19,784 nucleotides of DNA from CAZEYT01 sp964516295 (lineage in GTDB: Bacteria; Verrucomicrobiota; Verrucomicrobiia; Chthoniobacterales; Terrimicrobiaceae). The stretch spans positions 1 through 19,784 of the forward strand of contig CAZEYT010000050.1 in assembly GCA_964516295.1 (NCBI GenBank). Reading direction: 5' to 3'. Positions 12,446-19,784 of this stretch are shown in pieces. The stretch's first letter is position 1. Every line of letters starts with the position of its first letter. The notes beneath the pieces are model-generated. The model saw only the letters and a program-made list of their open reading frames with translations. It had not been told where the DNA came from and did no database searches. The translations under genes and the position numbers were made by a program.

Positions 12446-13510
12446 ATGATCCGGATAAACTATCATCCGCCGGGCACCCCGCCGGCGACGTTGCTTCCGC
12501 GCGAGGATGCGACCTCTTCGACGATCACGCTCATCCAATACGACACCGGGTCGATTCTCGAAGCGGACTTTGACACGTTTGAGGAATTGCTGGCGAAATT
12601 TGATCCGGCGAAGGTGAACTGGATCAACATCGACGGCCTCGGCGATGTGGAGATACTGCGCAAACTGGGGGCGCATTTTCAGATCCATCCGCTGGCGTTG
12701 GAGGATGTGCTGAACACAAGCCAGCGGCCGAAAGTGGAGCATTTCACGAATCACTTCTTCATCGTGAGTGAGATGATCTATTTTGATGAGAAGGAACGGC
12801 TTGCGTTCGAGCAGCTGAGTTTGTTTCTGGGAGATTCGTTCGTGATCACGTTGCAGGAGGAGCGCGGGCATGACGTGTTTGAGCAGGTGCGTTCGCGACT
12901 GCGGGCGGGGCGGGGGTATGCGCGGCGGATGAAGGCGGATTATCTGGCGTATGCCCTGCTGGATGCGACGGTGGATCAGATATTCCCGGTGTTGGAGTCC
13001 ATCGGGGATTCCATTGAGGGCGTGGAGGAGGAGATGCTCGACAAGCCGCAGCGGGCGACCTTGCGGCGGCTCTATGAATCGAAGCGGCTGCTGCTTCAAT
13101 TGCGGCGGGCGTCGTGGCCCCAACGGGAGATTTTTAATACGCTCATTCGTGACGATACCGGGCTCATCGGGCGGGAGACGCAGATCTTTTTGCGGGATTG
13201 CTATGACCACACGACGCAAATCATTGATGTGATCGAAAGTTATCGCGACCTCACGGCAGGGCTTATGGACTTGTATCTGTCGAGTCTGGGATTCCGGACG
13301 AATGAGATCATGCGCATCCTGACGATTGTGTCGGTTTTGTTTATTCCGCTGACGTTTTTGGCGGGGGTGTATGGGATGAATTTCGACACGGATCTGCCGC
13401 TGAACATGCCGGAGCTGCACTGGCCGTTTGGCTACGTCTATTTCTGGGGCATCTGCCTCGTGTTGGTGATCGGGATGTTGATTTACTTCAAGCGGCGTCG
13501 ATGGCTTTGA
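12446..13510 (+). CDS. corA: CorA-family Mg2+/Co2+ transporter
   Basis: The protein has 354 residues from the ATG at 12446; a TTG four codons upstream is possible. The large N-terminal cytosolic domain contains the family block ALEDVLNTSQRPKVEHF and a long helical region (about 180-285, rich in charged residues). Two C-terminal membrane helices follow: ILTIVSVLFIPLTFLAGVYG, ending in the GMN signature at 310-312, and YVYFWGICLVLVIGMLIYF, ending in a KRRR cytosolic tail. The loop between them has the family's acidic and proline residues. CorA forms a pentameric channel in the inner membrane that takes up divalent cations. The last 10 nt overlap the downstream glycosyltransferase gene, so the two are an operon. 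Confidence 0.93.
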   Translation: MIRINYHPPGTPPATLLPREDATSSTITLIQYDTGSILEADFDTFEELLAKFDPAKVNWINIDGLGDVEILRKLGAHFQIHPLALEDVLNTSQRPKVEHFTNHFFIVSEMIYFDEKERLAFEQLSLFLGDSFVITLQEERGHDVFEQVRSRLRAGRGYARRMKADYLAYALLDATVDQIFPVLESIGDSIEGVEEEMLDKPQRATLRRLYESKRLLLQLRRASWPQREIFNTLIRDDTGLIGRETQIFLRDCYDHTTQIIDVIESYRDLTAGLMDLYLSSLGFRTNEIMRILTIVSVLFIPLTFLAGVYGMNFDTDLPLNMPELHWPFGYVYFWGICLVLVIGMLIYFKRRRWL

Positions 13511-14598
13511 AGTCTGTTTTGATCGTTACGGCGTCCTTTGGGGAGGGTCACAATACGGCCGCGCGAAATCTTGCGGCGGCCTTGCGGGAGAGTGATCCGG
13601 CGATGAAAGTGGCGGTCTACGACGTCTTTCTGGAGGCATATGGGTGGATGAACCGGTTGGTCCGTCTGGGGTATCTGCTGGCGATCAATCATACGCCGCG
13701 ATTTTGGAAACTGGTTTTTTGGATTCTGGATCGGACGAGCGTGGTGGGCGGAGGCATCGGGATCTTTGGCCGGGCGGCAAGACGGCTGGCGGCGTTGCTC
13801 CGTGAGGGGGATCCGGATGTGATCGTTTCGACGTATCCGGGCTACGGGCATCTCTTGGATCATGTCGTGCGGCGTTTTGGAACGCGGCCGGTTCGGCTGG
13901 TGACGGTGGTGACGGATTCGATCACGATCAATTCGGTGTGGTATCGCCCGCGGACCGATTTTTTTCTCGTGCCGAATGAGCCGACGGCGCGGGTGATGCG
14001 GGAGGCCGGGGTGGAAGCGGCGAAGATCCGGGTGACGGGATTTCCGGTGCCGCTTTTGTTTTCGACGCCGGTGGTGCGTGGCGATGGTCCGCCGTGGCAG
14101 GTGCTATACATGGTGAATTCCGGACACCATCGCGCGGCGGGCATCGTTCGGGGGCTCATCAAGATTCGCGGAATTTTTCTCACGGTTACGGCCGGTCGCG
14201 ACGAGACGTTGATCCGCGAATTGGAGCGTCTGCGTGCCGAGTCGGGGACAGCGTTCGAGATTCACGGGTGGACGCCGGAGATCGCAAACTTGATCCGGCG
14301 GAGTCATGTGCTGATCAGCAAGGCCGGAGGCGCGACGGTGCAGGAGGCGTTGGCTGCGAGGACGCCGATGATCCTTTCGCAAATCATTCCCGGGCAGGAG
14401 GAAGGAAATGCCCGGTTGCTGCTCGAAGCGGGCTGCGGGGAGTTGGCGGAGTCTTCAGCGGAGATCGCCGCGGCGACCGAGGCGCTTTTTCGCGAGAACG
14501 GAGCGCTATACCGAGCGCGATATGAAGCGACGGCGGCGATCAGTTTTCCGAATGCCGCACGGGAGGCAGCGGCCTGTCTTCGCGAGTTGGTGGGGTGA
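13501..14598 (+). CDS. GT28/MGDG-synthase-type diacylglycerol glycosyltransferase
   Basis: The protein has 365 residues. The N-terminal half has the MGDG-synthase signature (VLIVTASFGEGHNTAARNLA), the GYGH segment and VTDSITINSVWYRP, followed by FFLVPNEPTARVMREAGV and VTGFPVP. The C-terminal half is the nucleotide-sugar-binding fold, with HGWTPEIANLIRRSHVLISK, AGGATVQEALAARTPMILSQ and PGQEEGNARLL. Family members (UgtP, MGDG synthase) transfer glucose or galactose from a UDP-sugar to diacylglycerol at the membrane's cytosolic face; which sugar is used here cannot be told. It starts 10 nt inside corA without a clear Shine-Dalgarno and probably depends on coupling. Its last 93 nt overlap the convergent adenosine-deaminase-family gene. 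Confidence 0.85.
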   Translation: MALKSVLIVTASFGEGHNTAARNLAAALRESDPAMKVAVYDVFLEAYGWMNRLVRLGYLLAINHTPRFWKLVFWILDRTSVVGGGIGIFGRAARRLAALLREGDPDVIVSTYPGYGHLLDHVVRRFGTRPVRLVTVVTDSITINSVWYRPRTDFFLVPNEPTARVMREAGVEAAKIRVTGFPVPLLFSTPVVRGDGPPWQVLYMVNSGHHRAAGIVRGLIKIRGIFLTVTAGRDETLIRELERLRAESGTAFEIHGWTPEIANLIRRSHVLISKAGGATVQEALAARTPMILSQIIPGQEEGNARLLLEAGCGELAESSAEIAAATEALFRENGALYRARYEATAAISFPNAAREAAACLRELVG

Positions 14599-15578
14599 GT
14601 GGTCCGGTCGATTGGGTCGCGCCGCCGGATCGGTGCGAAAGGCGAGTTTGGCGGCATTGGCGAGGCATTGTTGAACGTCGGTCTCGTCGAGTCCGCAGGT
14701 GGGAGCGGCGACGTGCAATTCGTGGTCGAAGTCGATGGCGCTGATGCCCGTATCGTCGGTGTTGATGGTGGCGAGAATGCCGTGGGCGAGGAATGTGCGG
14801 AGCGGATGCGAGGAGTAGTCCTTTACGGTGCTGGTCGGCACGTTGCTTGTGGGGCAGCATTCGAGGCCGATGGCGTTTCCGGCGAGGAAGTGGTGGAGGA
14901 CGGGATCTTCGATGGCGCGGATACCATGGCCGATGCGGGTGGCCCCAAGCAGATCGATGGCATCGCGGATACTCTGCGGGCCGGCGGCTTCCCCGGCGTG
15001 GATGGTGATTTGGAGTCCGGCTTTTCGGACGCGTTTGAAATGTTCAACAAAGAGGGTCGGAGGGAATCCGGCTTCGTCCCCCGCCAGATCGATCGCGACG
15101 AGGCGGTCGCGAAAGGTGAGCAAGGCTTCGAGCTCGCGGAGACACATGGCGGGGCCGAACGTCCGGCTGAGGATGCCGGTAAGTGTGGCGGTGATTCCGA
15201 ACTCGCGAATGCCGGCGTCCACTCCATCGGCGACGGCTTCGACAACGGCGGCCGGATCGAGACCATGAGCGCCCGCCATGAACACCGGGCTGAAGCGGAG
15301 CTCGACATGGTCGAGACGTTTGCGGGCGGCGCCCTCGATTTTTCAAATGCGACGCGTCGGCAATCGTCCGGTGTGGCCAGGACCGCGATGGCCGACTGAA
15401 ATTTGGAGAGAAACTCGAGGAGACCCGGTTGGCGAGATTGAACCGTCACGTGCGGGCGCAGGTCTTCTTCTGAAAACGCCGGAAGGGGGACGCCATTTTT
15501 TGCGCCGAGCTCAAGGATGGTGAGCGTGCGGATGTTGCCTTCGAGGTGACGGTGGAGATCAATGCGCGGGGCGCACAT
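14506..15578 (-). pseudogene. adenosine deaminase family protein, frameshifted
   Basis: The reading frame starts at the ATG at 15578, whose A overlaps the Hsp70 stop (TGATG). It gives DLHRHLEG, the zinc-binding N-terminus, and runs well to DCRRVAFE. At the A-tract 15339-15343 the frame is lost. Re-reading one base (AAA, then ATC) restores IEGAARKRLDHVELRFSPVF in the other frame and then the rest of the enzyme: TIHAGEAAG, TRIGHGIRA and TINTDDTGIS, all metal/active-site motifs. The joined product would be 357 residues, about the family norm. Members deaminate adenosine or related purines (a futalosine-type substrate is possible). Everything else is intact, so a sequencing or assembly error, a very recent mutation or slippage at the A-tract are all possible. 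The C-terminus is about 35 residues longer than expected and overlaps the convergent gene. Confidence 0.85.
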
Positions 15579-17275
15579 CAATTGGCCGCGAGGGCCTTTT
15601 CGACCAAGCGAACGGCCAGGGGCTGGGTGGCGGCATCCAGATCGGCAAGCGCTTTTTTGAGCATGGACGTATTGCGGTTCGCAACCGCCCCCTCCACCGT
15701 TGCGCAGAGGGTGGCGATGGAGGTGCGTTCGTCCGCGGTGACGTCGGGTCCGAGGGTATCGAGCGCAGTGGCCACCGCCGGGAGCATCTCGTCGGCCTTG
15801 AGTCGCGCTTCGGTGAAGATGCGTTCGTCCATGTCTTCAAACGCGTGTTCGAGAGAATCGCCGAGCATTTTTTCGACGGCTTCGTCCGAGACCTCAACGG
15901 CGCTCCGGACTTGGAGGATGGAATCGGTGCCGGTCGCGGTGTCGCGGGCGAGGACGTGAAGGATGCCGTCGGCGTCGATCTCGAATTGGACGCCGACGCG
16001 GGCGCGGCCTTTCGGGAGTGGAGCGAAAGGGACATCGAAAGTGCCGAGCGTCCAATTGTCGCTGGCCATCTCCCGCTCGCCCTGCAGGACGGTGATGCGC
16101 ATGCCGGACTGGTTGACAACCGCATTTGTGAACATCTCGCCGGCTTTGCAGGGAATGGTGGTATTGCGCGGGATGATGACGTTCATGAGTCCGCCGAAGG
16201 TCTCGATCCCGAGGGAGAGCGGCGTGACGTCCAGGAGGGTGATGCTCTGAATGGAGCCGTCGAGAATTCCGGCTTGGAGCGTGGCTCCGAGCGCCACGGC
16301 CTCGTCCGGATGCTGGCTGCAATCCGGGGTACGGTGAAAGATTTCCTCCACGATTGAGCGAACGAGCGGCATGCGCGTGGCCCCGCCGACGAGGATGACA
16401 GCGTCCAGCTCGGCGGTCGAAAGCCGGGCGTCTGCGAGCGAGCGAATGCAATGGCGGCGTGTGCGCTCCAAGATCGGCCGACAGATGGCATCCATTTCCG
16501 AACGGGTGAACGTGCGGCCCTGGGTCTCGGTTTGCTCCACCTCGGAGAGGAGGCGCTTGAGTCGCTCGGCCTCGGCAATCGGCAGATCCCAAGCGGCAGA
16601 CAAAGCGGCGTCGAGGTCGTCACCCCCGAGGCGGGTGTCGCCGTTGGTGGCGAGCACTTCGAAGACGCCGACGTTGAGTTCGAGGAGCGAGACATCAAAT
16701 GTTCCCCCGCCGAGGTCGTAAACAGCCACGCGGGACTTCTCGCCCAAGCGGTCCAAGCCGTAAGCGAGCGCCGCGGCGGTGGGTTCGCTGACGATGCGCT
16801 CGACTGTTAGCCCGGCGAGTTCTCCGGCCCGTTTGGTTGCAGCGCGCTGGGCATCGTGGAAATAGGCCGGGACGGTGATGACCGCATTGTCGACCGGGGC
16901 GCCAAGGGCGCGCTCGGCGTCGCGTTTGAGTTTGCCGAGAATGAGTGCGGAAATCTCCTCCGGAAGCCAGAGGCGGCCATCGAGATTTACGGCGGCGAGA
17001 TCCTGCGAGGCGGCGATGGGAAAGGTCGGGAGCGGGGGAGCGAGCTCGGCGAAGCGTGTGCCGATGAGGCGTTTGATCGATGTGACGACACGGTCGGGGT
17101 GCTCTTCGCGGGCGGCGAGGGCGTTCCATCCGACCACGGGCTCGCCGGATTTGGGAAAATAGACGGCCGAGGGGGTGAGGCGGCGGCCTTGATCATCGGC
17201 CAGGAGGATCGGGAAGCCCGAATCCATGGTGCCGACGAGAGAATGGGTGGTGCCGAGATCGATTCCGACAGTCAT
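15578..17275 (-). CDS. Hsp70/DnaK-family chaperone, HscA-like
   Basis: The protein has 565 residues against about 640 in DnaK. The ATPase domain has phosphate-1 GIDLGTT (4-10), AVITVPAYFHDAQRAATKRA (131-150), SEPTAAALAYG, phosphate-2 DLGGGTFDVSLL (187-198) and VGGATRMPLVR (296-306). The linker DVTPLSLGIE is at 349-358, with a full substrate-binding domain behind it. The C-terminal third (ITVLQGERE, FEIDADGILHV, SLEHAFEDM, DLDAATQPLA) resembles HscA more than DnaK. Between GGDDLDAAL and TRSEMDAI only about 35 residues remain, so subdomain IIB is far shorter than usual; that is where GrpE docks in DnaK. No iscU, hscB, dnaJ or grpE is next to it. The upstream neighbours are two tail-anchored coiled-coil proteins, and the stop overlaps the deaminase ATG. 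Confidence 0.9.
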   Translation of the reverse strand: MTVGIDLGTTHSLVGTMDSGFPILLADDQGRRLTPSAVYFPKSGEPVVGWNALAAREEHPDRVVTSIKRLIGTRFAELAPPLPTFPIAASQDLAAVNLDGRLWLPEEISALILGKLKRDAERALGAPVDNAVITVPAYFHDAQRAATKRAGELAGLTVERIVSEPTAAALAYGLDRLGEKSRVAVYDLGGGTFDVSLLELNVGVFEVLATNGDTRLGGDDLDAALSAAWDLPIAEAERLKRLLSEVEQTETQGRTFTRSEMDAICRPILERTRRHCIRSLADARLSTAELDAVILVGGATRMPLVRSIVEEIFHRTPDCSQHPDEAVALGATLQAGILDGSIQSITLLDVTPLSLGIETFGGLMNVIIPRNTTIPCKAGEMFTNAVVNQSGMRITVLQGEREMASDNWTLGTFDVPFAPLPKGRARVGVQFEIDADGILHVLARDTATGTDSILQVRSAVEVSDEAVEKMLGDSLEHAFEDMDERIFTEARLKADEMLPAVATALDTLGPDVTADERTSIATLCATVEGAVANRNTSMLKKALADLDAATQPLAVRLVEKALAAN

Positions 17276-17294
17276 GGGTGACGCCCGGCGGAAA

Positions 17295-17645
17295 TCAGCT
17301 CGGGATCGAGCGCCAGAGGAGAATCATGAGCGTGGCGAGAATGAGGCAAAGGACGAGGAATTTCGTTTTGGCGTTCTGGAGTTCTCGTCCGGGGAGACCG
17401 CGCGGACGGCCCTCGTTGCGGGAGCTGCGGGCATTGCGGCCCTTGAGCGAGATCGCCGGGGCGGCGATTTGGGCCTGAATGCGGGCGCGTTCGCGTTCGA
17501 GTTGTTTTCGCTGTTCGATGCGGGCCGGGATGGTGCGGAGCTGGCGTTCGAGTTCGGCTTCGCGTCGCTTGAGATCCTCCTGCTCCTTGAGCAGGCGGCG
17601 TTCTTCGGCGGTGAGTCGGGTCGGGCGTGACGGAGGTCGCGGCAT
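17295..17645 (-). CDS. small coiled-coil, tail-anchored membrane protein
   Basis: The protein has 116 residues from the ATG at 17645. Residues 10-60 are a charged heptad-rich helix (ERRLLKEQEDLKRREAELER), predicted coiled coil. A basic low-complexity segment follows (GRNARSSRNEGRPRGLPGR), and a single C-terminal helix (KFLVLCLILATLMILLW) leaves only a few residues outside. The topology is tail-anchored, with the coiled coil in the cytosol. It lies 7 nt after the first coiled-coil gene and 19 nt before the Hsp70 gene, so all are one transcription unit. No family was recognised; it could be a membrane tether or scaffold for the chaperone. Confidence 0.7.
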   Translation of the reverse strand: MPRPPSRPTRLTAEERRLLKEQEDLKRREAELERQLRTIPARIEQRKQLERERARIQAQIAAPAISLKGRNARSSRNEGRPRGLPGRELQNAKTKFLVLCLILATLMILLWRSIPS

Positions 17646-17652
17646 GGGAGAA

Positions 17653-18273
17653 TCAGTTCGTGCCCGAGAGGACAGCCCAGATCCAAACCAGAAGTGCGAG
17701 GAGGCCGAGAACTTGGAGCGGTAGGGTGAAAGCGAAACCGCTGCGGAGCCAGTAGGCGAACCCGCGGTCTTCGTATTCGGCGTAATCGGCTTCGGAGGTC
17801 GGGAGTTGGGCGGCGACGTCGGCGTCCTCCGCGGCAATCTTGGCCTGGGCCTTGACGTATTCGGCGCGGGCATCTTCGACCGAGCTCAGGGCCTTGCTGA
17901 GCTCGCGGGGGAGCTCGGAGGCCGACCAAGCGCGGATATTGATGGCCTCCATGGAGCGGAGGTGCTGGGTAAAGGCGTTATAAATGGCGTGGAGTTGCTC
18001 GAGGCGGGTCTGGGTGCCCTCGACTTCGCGCTGCACAACGACGAGGGCCCGGGTGAGCTTGTCGAGCATGTCGGCGCGACCGGTTTCTAGCTCGTCTTGA
18101 CGGCGCTTGAGCTCCTCGAGGCGTTGTTTTTCGCGTTCGATCTCCTCCTGTTTCTGGCGGAGGCTTTCGAGTTCTGCCCGGACCTGCTGGACCTTGTCGC
18201 CCAGTTCCTCCGGAGAATCGGTGTCGAGATCAAGGAACTCGTCGGGCTTTTTGCTGCTGTAGTCGGCGGGCAT
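17653..18273 (-). CDS. coiled-coil, tail-anchored membrane protein
   Basis: The protein has 206 residues. After an acidic start (KKPDEFLDLDTDSPEELGD), residues 25-95 form a long coiled coil (RAELESLRQKQEEIEREKQR and onward). A second helical segment covers about 100-165, and one hydrophobic helix lies at the C-terminus (about 181-203, LPLQVLGLLALLVWIWAVL). There is no signal peptide, so the bulk is cytosolic. It shares its layout with the next, shorter gene and heads the Hsp70 operon. The family was not recognised. The ATG at 18273 lacks a good Shine-Dalgarno, as do the other genes in this operon. Confidence 0.75.
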   Translation of the reverse strand: MPADYSSKKPDEFLDLDTDSPEELGDKVQQVRAELESLRQKQEEIEREKQRLEELKRRQDELETGRADMLDKLTRALVVVQREVEGTQTRLEQLHAIYNAFTQHLRSMEAINIRAWSASELPRELSKALSSVEDARAEYVKAQAKIAAEDADVAAQLPTSEADYAEYEDRGFAYWLRSGFAFTLPLQVLGLLALLVWIWAVLSGTN

Positions 18274-18309
18274 GGTGAATCGGATCGCAAATCCATACCC
18301 CCGCCGGCC

Positions 18310-18329
18310 GGATTTTCCAATGAAAATCC
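18310..18329. promoter_or_regulatory. 8-bp perfect inverted repeat upstream of the coiled-coil/Hsp70 operon
   Basis: GGATTTTC (18310-18317), CAAT, then GAAAATCC (18322-18329), 37-56 nt before the first ATG of the operon and 44 nt after the mutase stop. No T-run follows on the minus strand, so an operator or 5'-UTR hairpin is more likely than an intrinsic terminator. A shorter CCCCG/CGGGG hairpin lies next to the mutase stop at 18355-18368. Confidence 0.4.
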
Positions 18330-18372
18330 CTCTCCTGTCGGCGGGTGGTCCGTCCCCCGGCGACGGGGTCGA

Positions 18373-19784
18373 TCAGAGGCGCTGGTTGAGGATCTCGATG
18401 AGTTCTTTGGCGGACTCGGGGATTTTGGTTCCGGGGCCGAAGATGGCGGCGGCTCCGTTTTCGCGGAGGAAGGAGTAATCTTGGGCGGGGATGACTCCTC
18501 CGGCGACGACGAGGATGTCGTCGCGGCCGAGGCGTTTGAGTTCGGCCATCAGGGCGGGGAGGAGGGTTTTGTGACCGGCGGCGAGGGAGCTCATGGCGAC
18601 GATGTGAACGTCGTTTTCTACGGCTTGCTTGGCGGTCTCTTCCGGGGTCTGGAAAAGCGGGCCGATATCCACGTCGAAGCCGAGGTCGGCGTAGCCGGTG
18701 GCAACGACCTTTGCGCCGCGGTCGTGTCCGTCCTGGCCCATCTTGGCGATGAGAATGCGCGGCCGGCGGCCTTCGCGTTTTTCAAAGTCTTCGGCGAGTT
18801 GTCTGACGTGTTTGATATCGTCCATGGCTCCGTAGGATGAGGCGTAAACTCCGCTGATCGAGCGGATGACGGCTTGGTAGCGTCCGGCGACCTTTTCGAC
18901 GGCGTCGCTGATCTCGCCGAGGGTGGCGCGGGCTTGGGCGGCCTCGATGGCGAGGGCGAGGAGGTTGCCGTTTTTCTTGTCCGAGGCGGCGGCGGTGATG
19001 GCGTCGAGGCAGCGGCGGACGGTGGGTTCGTCGCGATCGGCGCGGAGTTTTTTCAGGCGCTCGATCTGTGAGAGGCGGACGGCGGTATTGTCGACTTCCA
19101 AAATGTCGAGCGGGTCTTCTTTTTCGAGACGGAATTTGTTGACGCCGACGATGGTCTCGAGGCCCGAGTCGATCTTGGCTTGGCGGCGGGCGGCGGCTTC
19201 CTCAATGCGCATTTTGGGGAGTCCGGTCTCGATGGCCTTCGACATGCCGCCGAGGGACTCGACTTCCTGAATGTGAGCCCAGCCAAGTTCGAGGAGTTCC
19301 TTGGTGAGGGATTCGACGTAGTAGCTGCCACCCCAGGGATCGACGACCGAGCAAATGCCGGTTTCGTTTTGCAGGAAGAGCTGGGTATTGCGGGCGATGC
19401 GGGCGGAGAAGTCGGTCGGGAGCGCGATGGCTTCGTCGAGCGAGTTTGTATGCAGACTTTGTGTGTGGCCCATCGCGGCGGCCATGGCTTCGATGCAGGT
19501 GCGGGCGATGTTGTTGAAGGGATCCTGCTCGGTGAGCGACCAACCGCTTGTCTGCGAGTGGGTGCGGAGGGCCATGGATTTCGGATTTTTGGGGTGGAAA
19601 CCCTTGACGATCTTGGCCCACAGAACACGCGCCGCGCGCATCTTGGCGACTTCCATGAAGAAGTTTTTCCCTTGAGCCCAAAAGAAGGAGAGGCGGGGAG
19701 CGAAGGCGTCGATATCCAGCCCGGCGGCGGTGCCGGTGCGGAGGTATTCGAGTCCGTCCGCGAGCGTGTAGGCCATTTCGAGGT
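18373..19784 (-). CDS. methylmalonyl-CoA mutase large subunit, C-terminal part
   Basis: The gene runs off the right edge; 470 codons are visible and roughly the first 240 residues are missing. The catalytic barrel shows FAPRLSFFWAQGKNFF, the TSGWSLTEQDPFNNIAR block and HTQSLHTNSLDEAIALPTDF, and DPWGGSYYVE. The C-terminal B12-binding domain has the base-off cobalamin motif DGHDRGAK (DxHxxG), followed by SSLAAGHKTLLPAL and VVAGGVIPAQDY. The enzyme interconverts (R)-methylmalonyl-CoA and succinyl-CoA with adenosylcobalamin in propionate metabolism. The small subunit or a MeaB/ArgK-type chaperone could lie outside the window. Internal ATG codons near 19776 are not the start, because the family homology continues to the edge. 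Confidence 0.93.
   Translation of the reverse strand, partial: LEMAYTLADGLEYLRTGTAAGLDIDAFAPRLSFFWAQGKNFFMEVAKMRAARVLWAKIVKGFHPKNPKSMALRTHSQTSGWSLTEQDPFNNIARTCIEAMAAAMGHTQSLHTNSLDEAIALPTDFSARIARNTQLFLQNETGICSVVDPWGGSYYVESLTKELLELGWAHIQEVESLGGMSKAIETGLPKMRIEEAAARRQAKIDSGLETIVGVNKFRLEKEDPLDILEVDNTAVRLSQIERLKKLRADRDEPTVRRCLDAITAAASDKKNGNLLALAIEAAQARATLGEISDAVEKVAGRYQAVIRSISGVYASSYGAMDDIKHVRQLAEDFEKREGRRPRILIAKMGQDGHDRGAKVVATGYADLGFDVDIGPLFQTPEETAKQAVENDVHIVAMSSLAAGHKTLLPALMAELKRLGRDDILVVAGGVIPAQDYSFLRENGAAAIFGPGTKIPESAKELIEILNQRL

Noticed and set aside
12329..13420. 363-codon minus-strand frame opposite corA
   Set aside because: Antisense shadow of a clear CorA gene; composition is Arg/Gln/His-rich and there is no recognisable domain.
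14599..15399. 266-codon plus-strand frame opposite the deaminase gene
   Set aside because: Shadow frame; the minus strand carries the deaminase motifs HAGE, GHG and TDD in order across the same bases.
18355..18368. GC-rich hairpin after the mutase stop as an intrinsic terminator
   Set aside because: The stem is only five base pairs and no T-run follows on the minus strand.

Overview
The window looks like a chromosomal segment of a GC-rich Gram-negative bacterium, most probably a Verrucomicrobiota member. This is inferred from the combination of a 'DxDGxxDxWE...YALGL' secreted-protein module, an exosortase, a REP-associated transposase remnant of the type ending in SNVxM, and a giant transglutaminase-RHS protein. 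No rRNA or tRNA gene, CRISPR array or complete insertion sequence was seen, and no taxonomic marker settles the assignment.

Left part (1-9240, all minus strand): a surface/polymorphic-toxin locus. Reading along the minus strand there is a small exosortase-like membrane protein (C88, R129, H148), a four-TM partner whose ATG overlaps the exosortase stop by 1 nt, and then a 2182-residue RHS protein. The RHS N-terminus carries a CTERM-like sorting signal (motif, TM, RRR) that is internal instead of C-terminal and is followed at once by a second signal-peptide-like helix. The RHS core ends in DPFGL and a 180-residue Gly-rich variable tip. A 69-residue two-TM protein overlaps the rhs stop by 25 nt and is the candidate immunity protein. 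Downstream lies an orphan copy of the rhs core (504 nt, collinear with the main gene except for one 27-nt indel). That copy is cut by a REP-like palindrome and a 17-bp tandem repeat, and a small predicted secreted protein follows.

Middle (9276-12316): the C-terminal two thirds of a RAYT (REP-associated tyrosine transposase) whose catalytic half is missing. It abuts a plus-strand Phd/PIN toxin-antitoxin pair with a near-consensus sigma70 promoter that predicts a leaderless transcript. Next is a cytosolic GAF-PAS-GGDEF diguanylate cyclase with intact GGEEF and RxxD sites.

Right part: plus-strand corA (Mg2+/Co2+ transporter) overlaps by 10 nt a GT28-type diacylglycerol glycosyltransferase gene. 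Converging on it is a tight minus-strand operon: a coiled-coil tail-anchored protein, a second shorter one, an HscA-like Hsp70 with a shrunken subdomain IIB, and an adenosine-deaminase-family gene broken by one missing base in an A-tract. The window closes with the C-terminal two thirds of a methylmalonyl-CoA mutase large subunit that runs off the right edge.

The most interesting candidate system is the exosortase / four-TM protein / RHS-tip / immunity locus, which could be an exosortase-linked way to display or release an RHS toxin at the cell surface. This is an inference from gene order and motifs; the alternatives are given in the entries.
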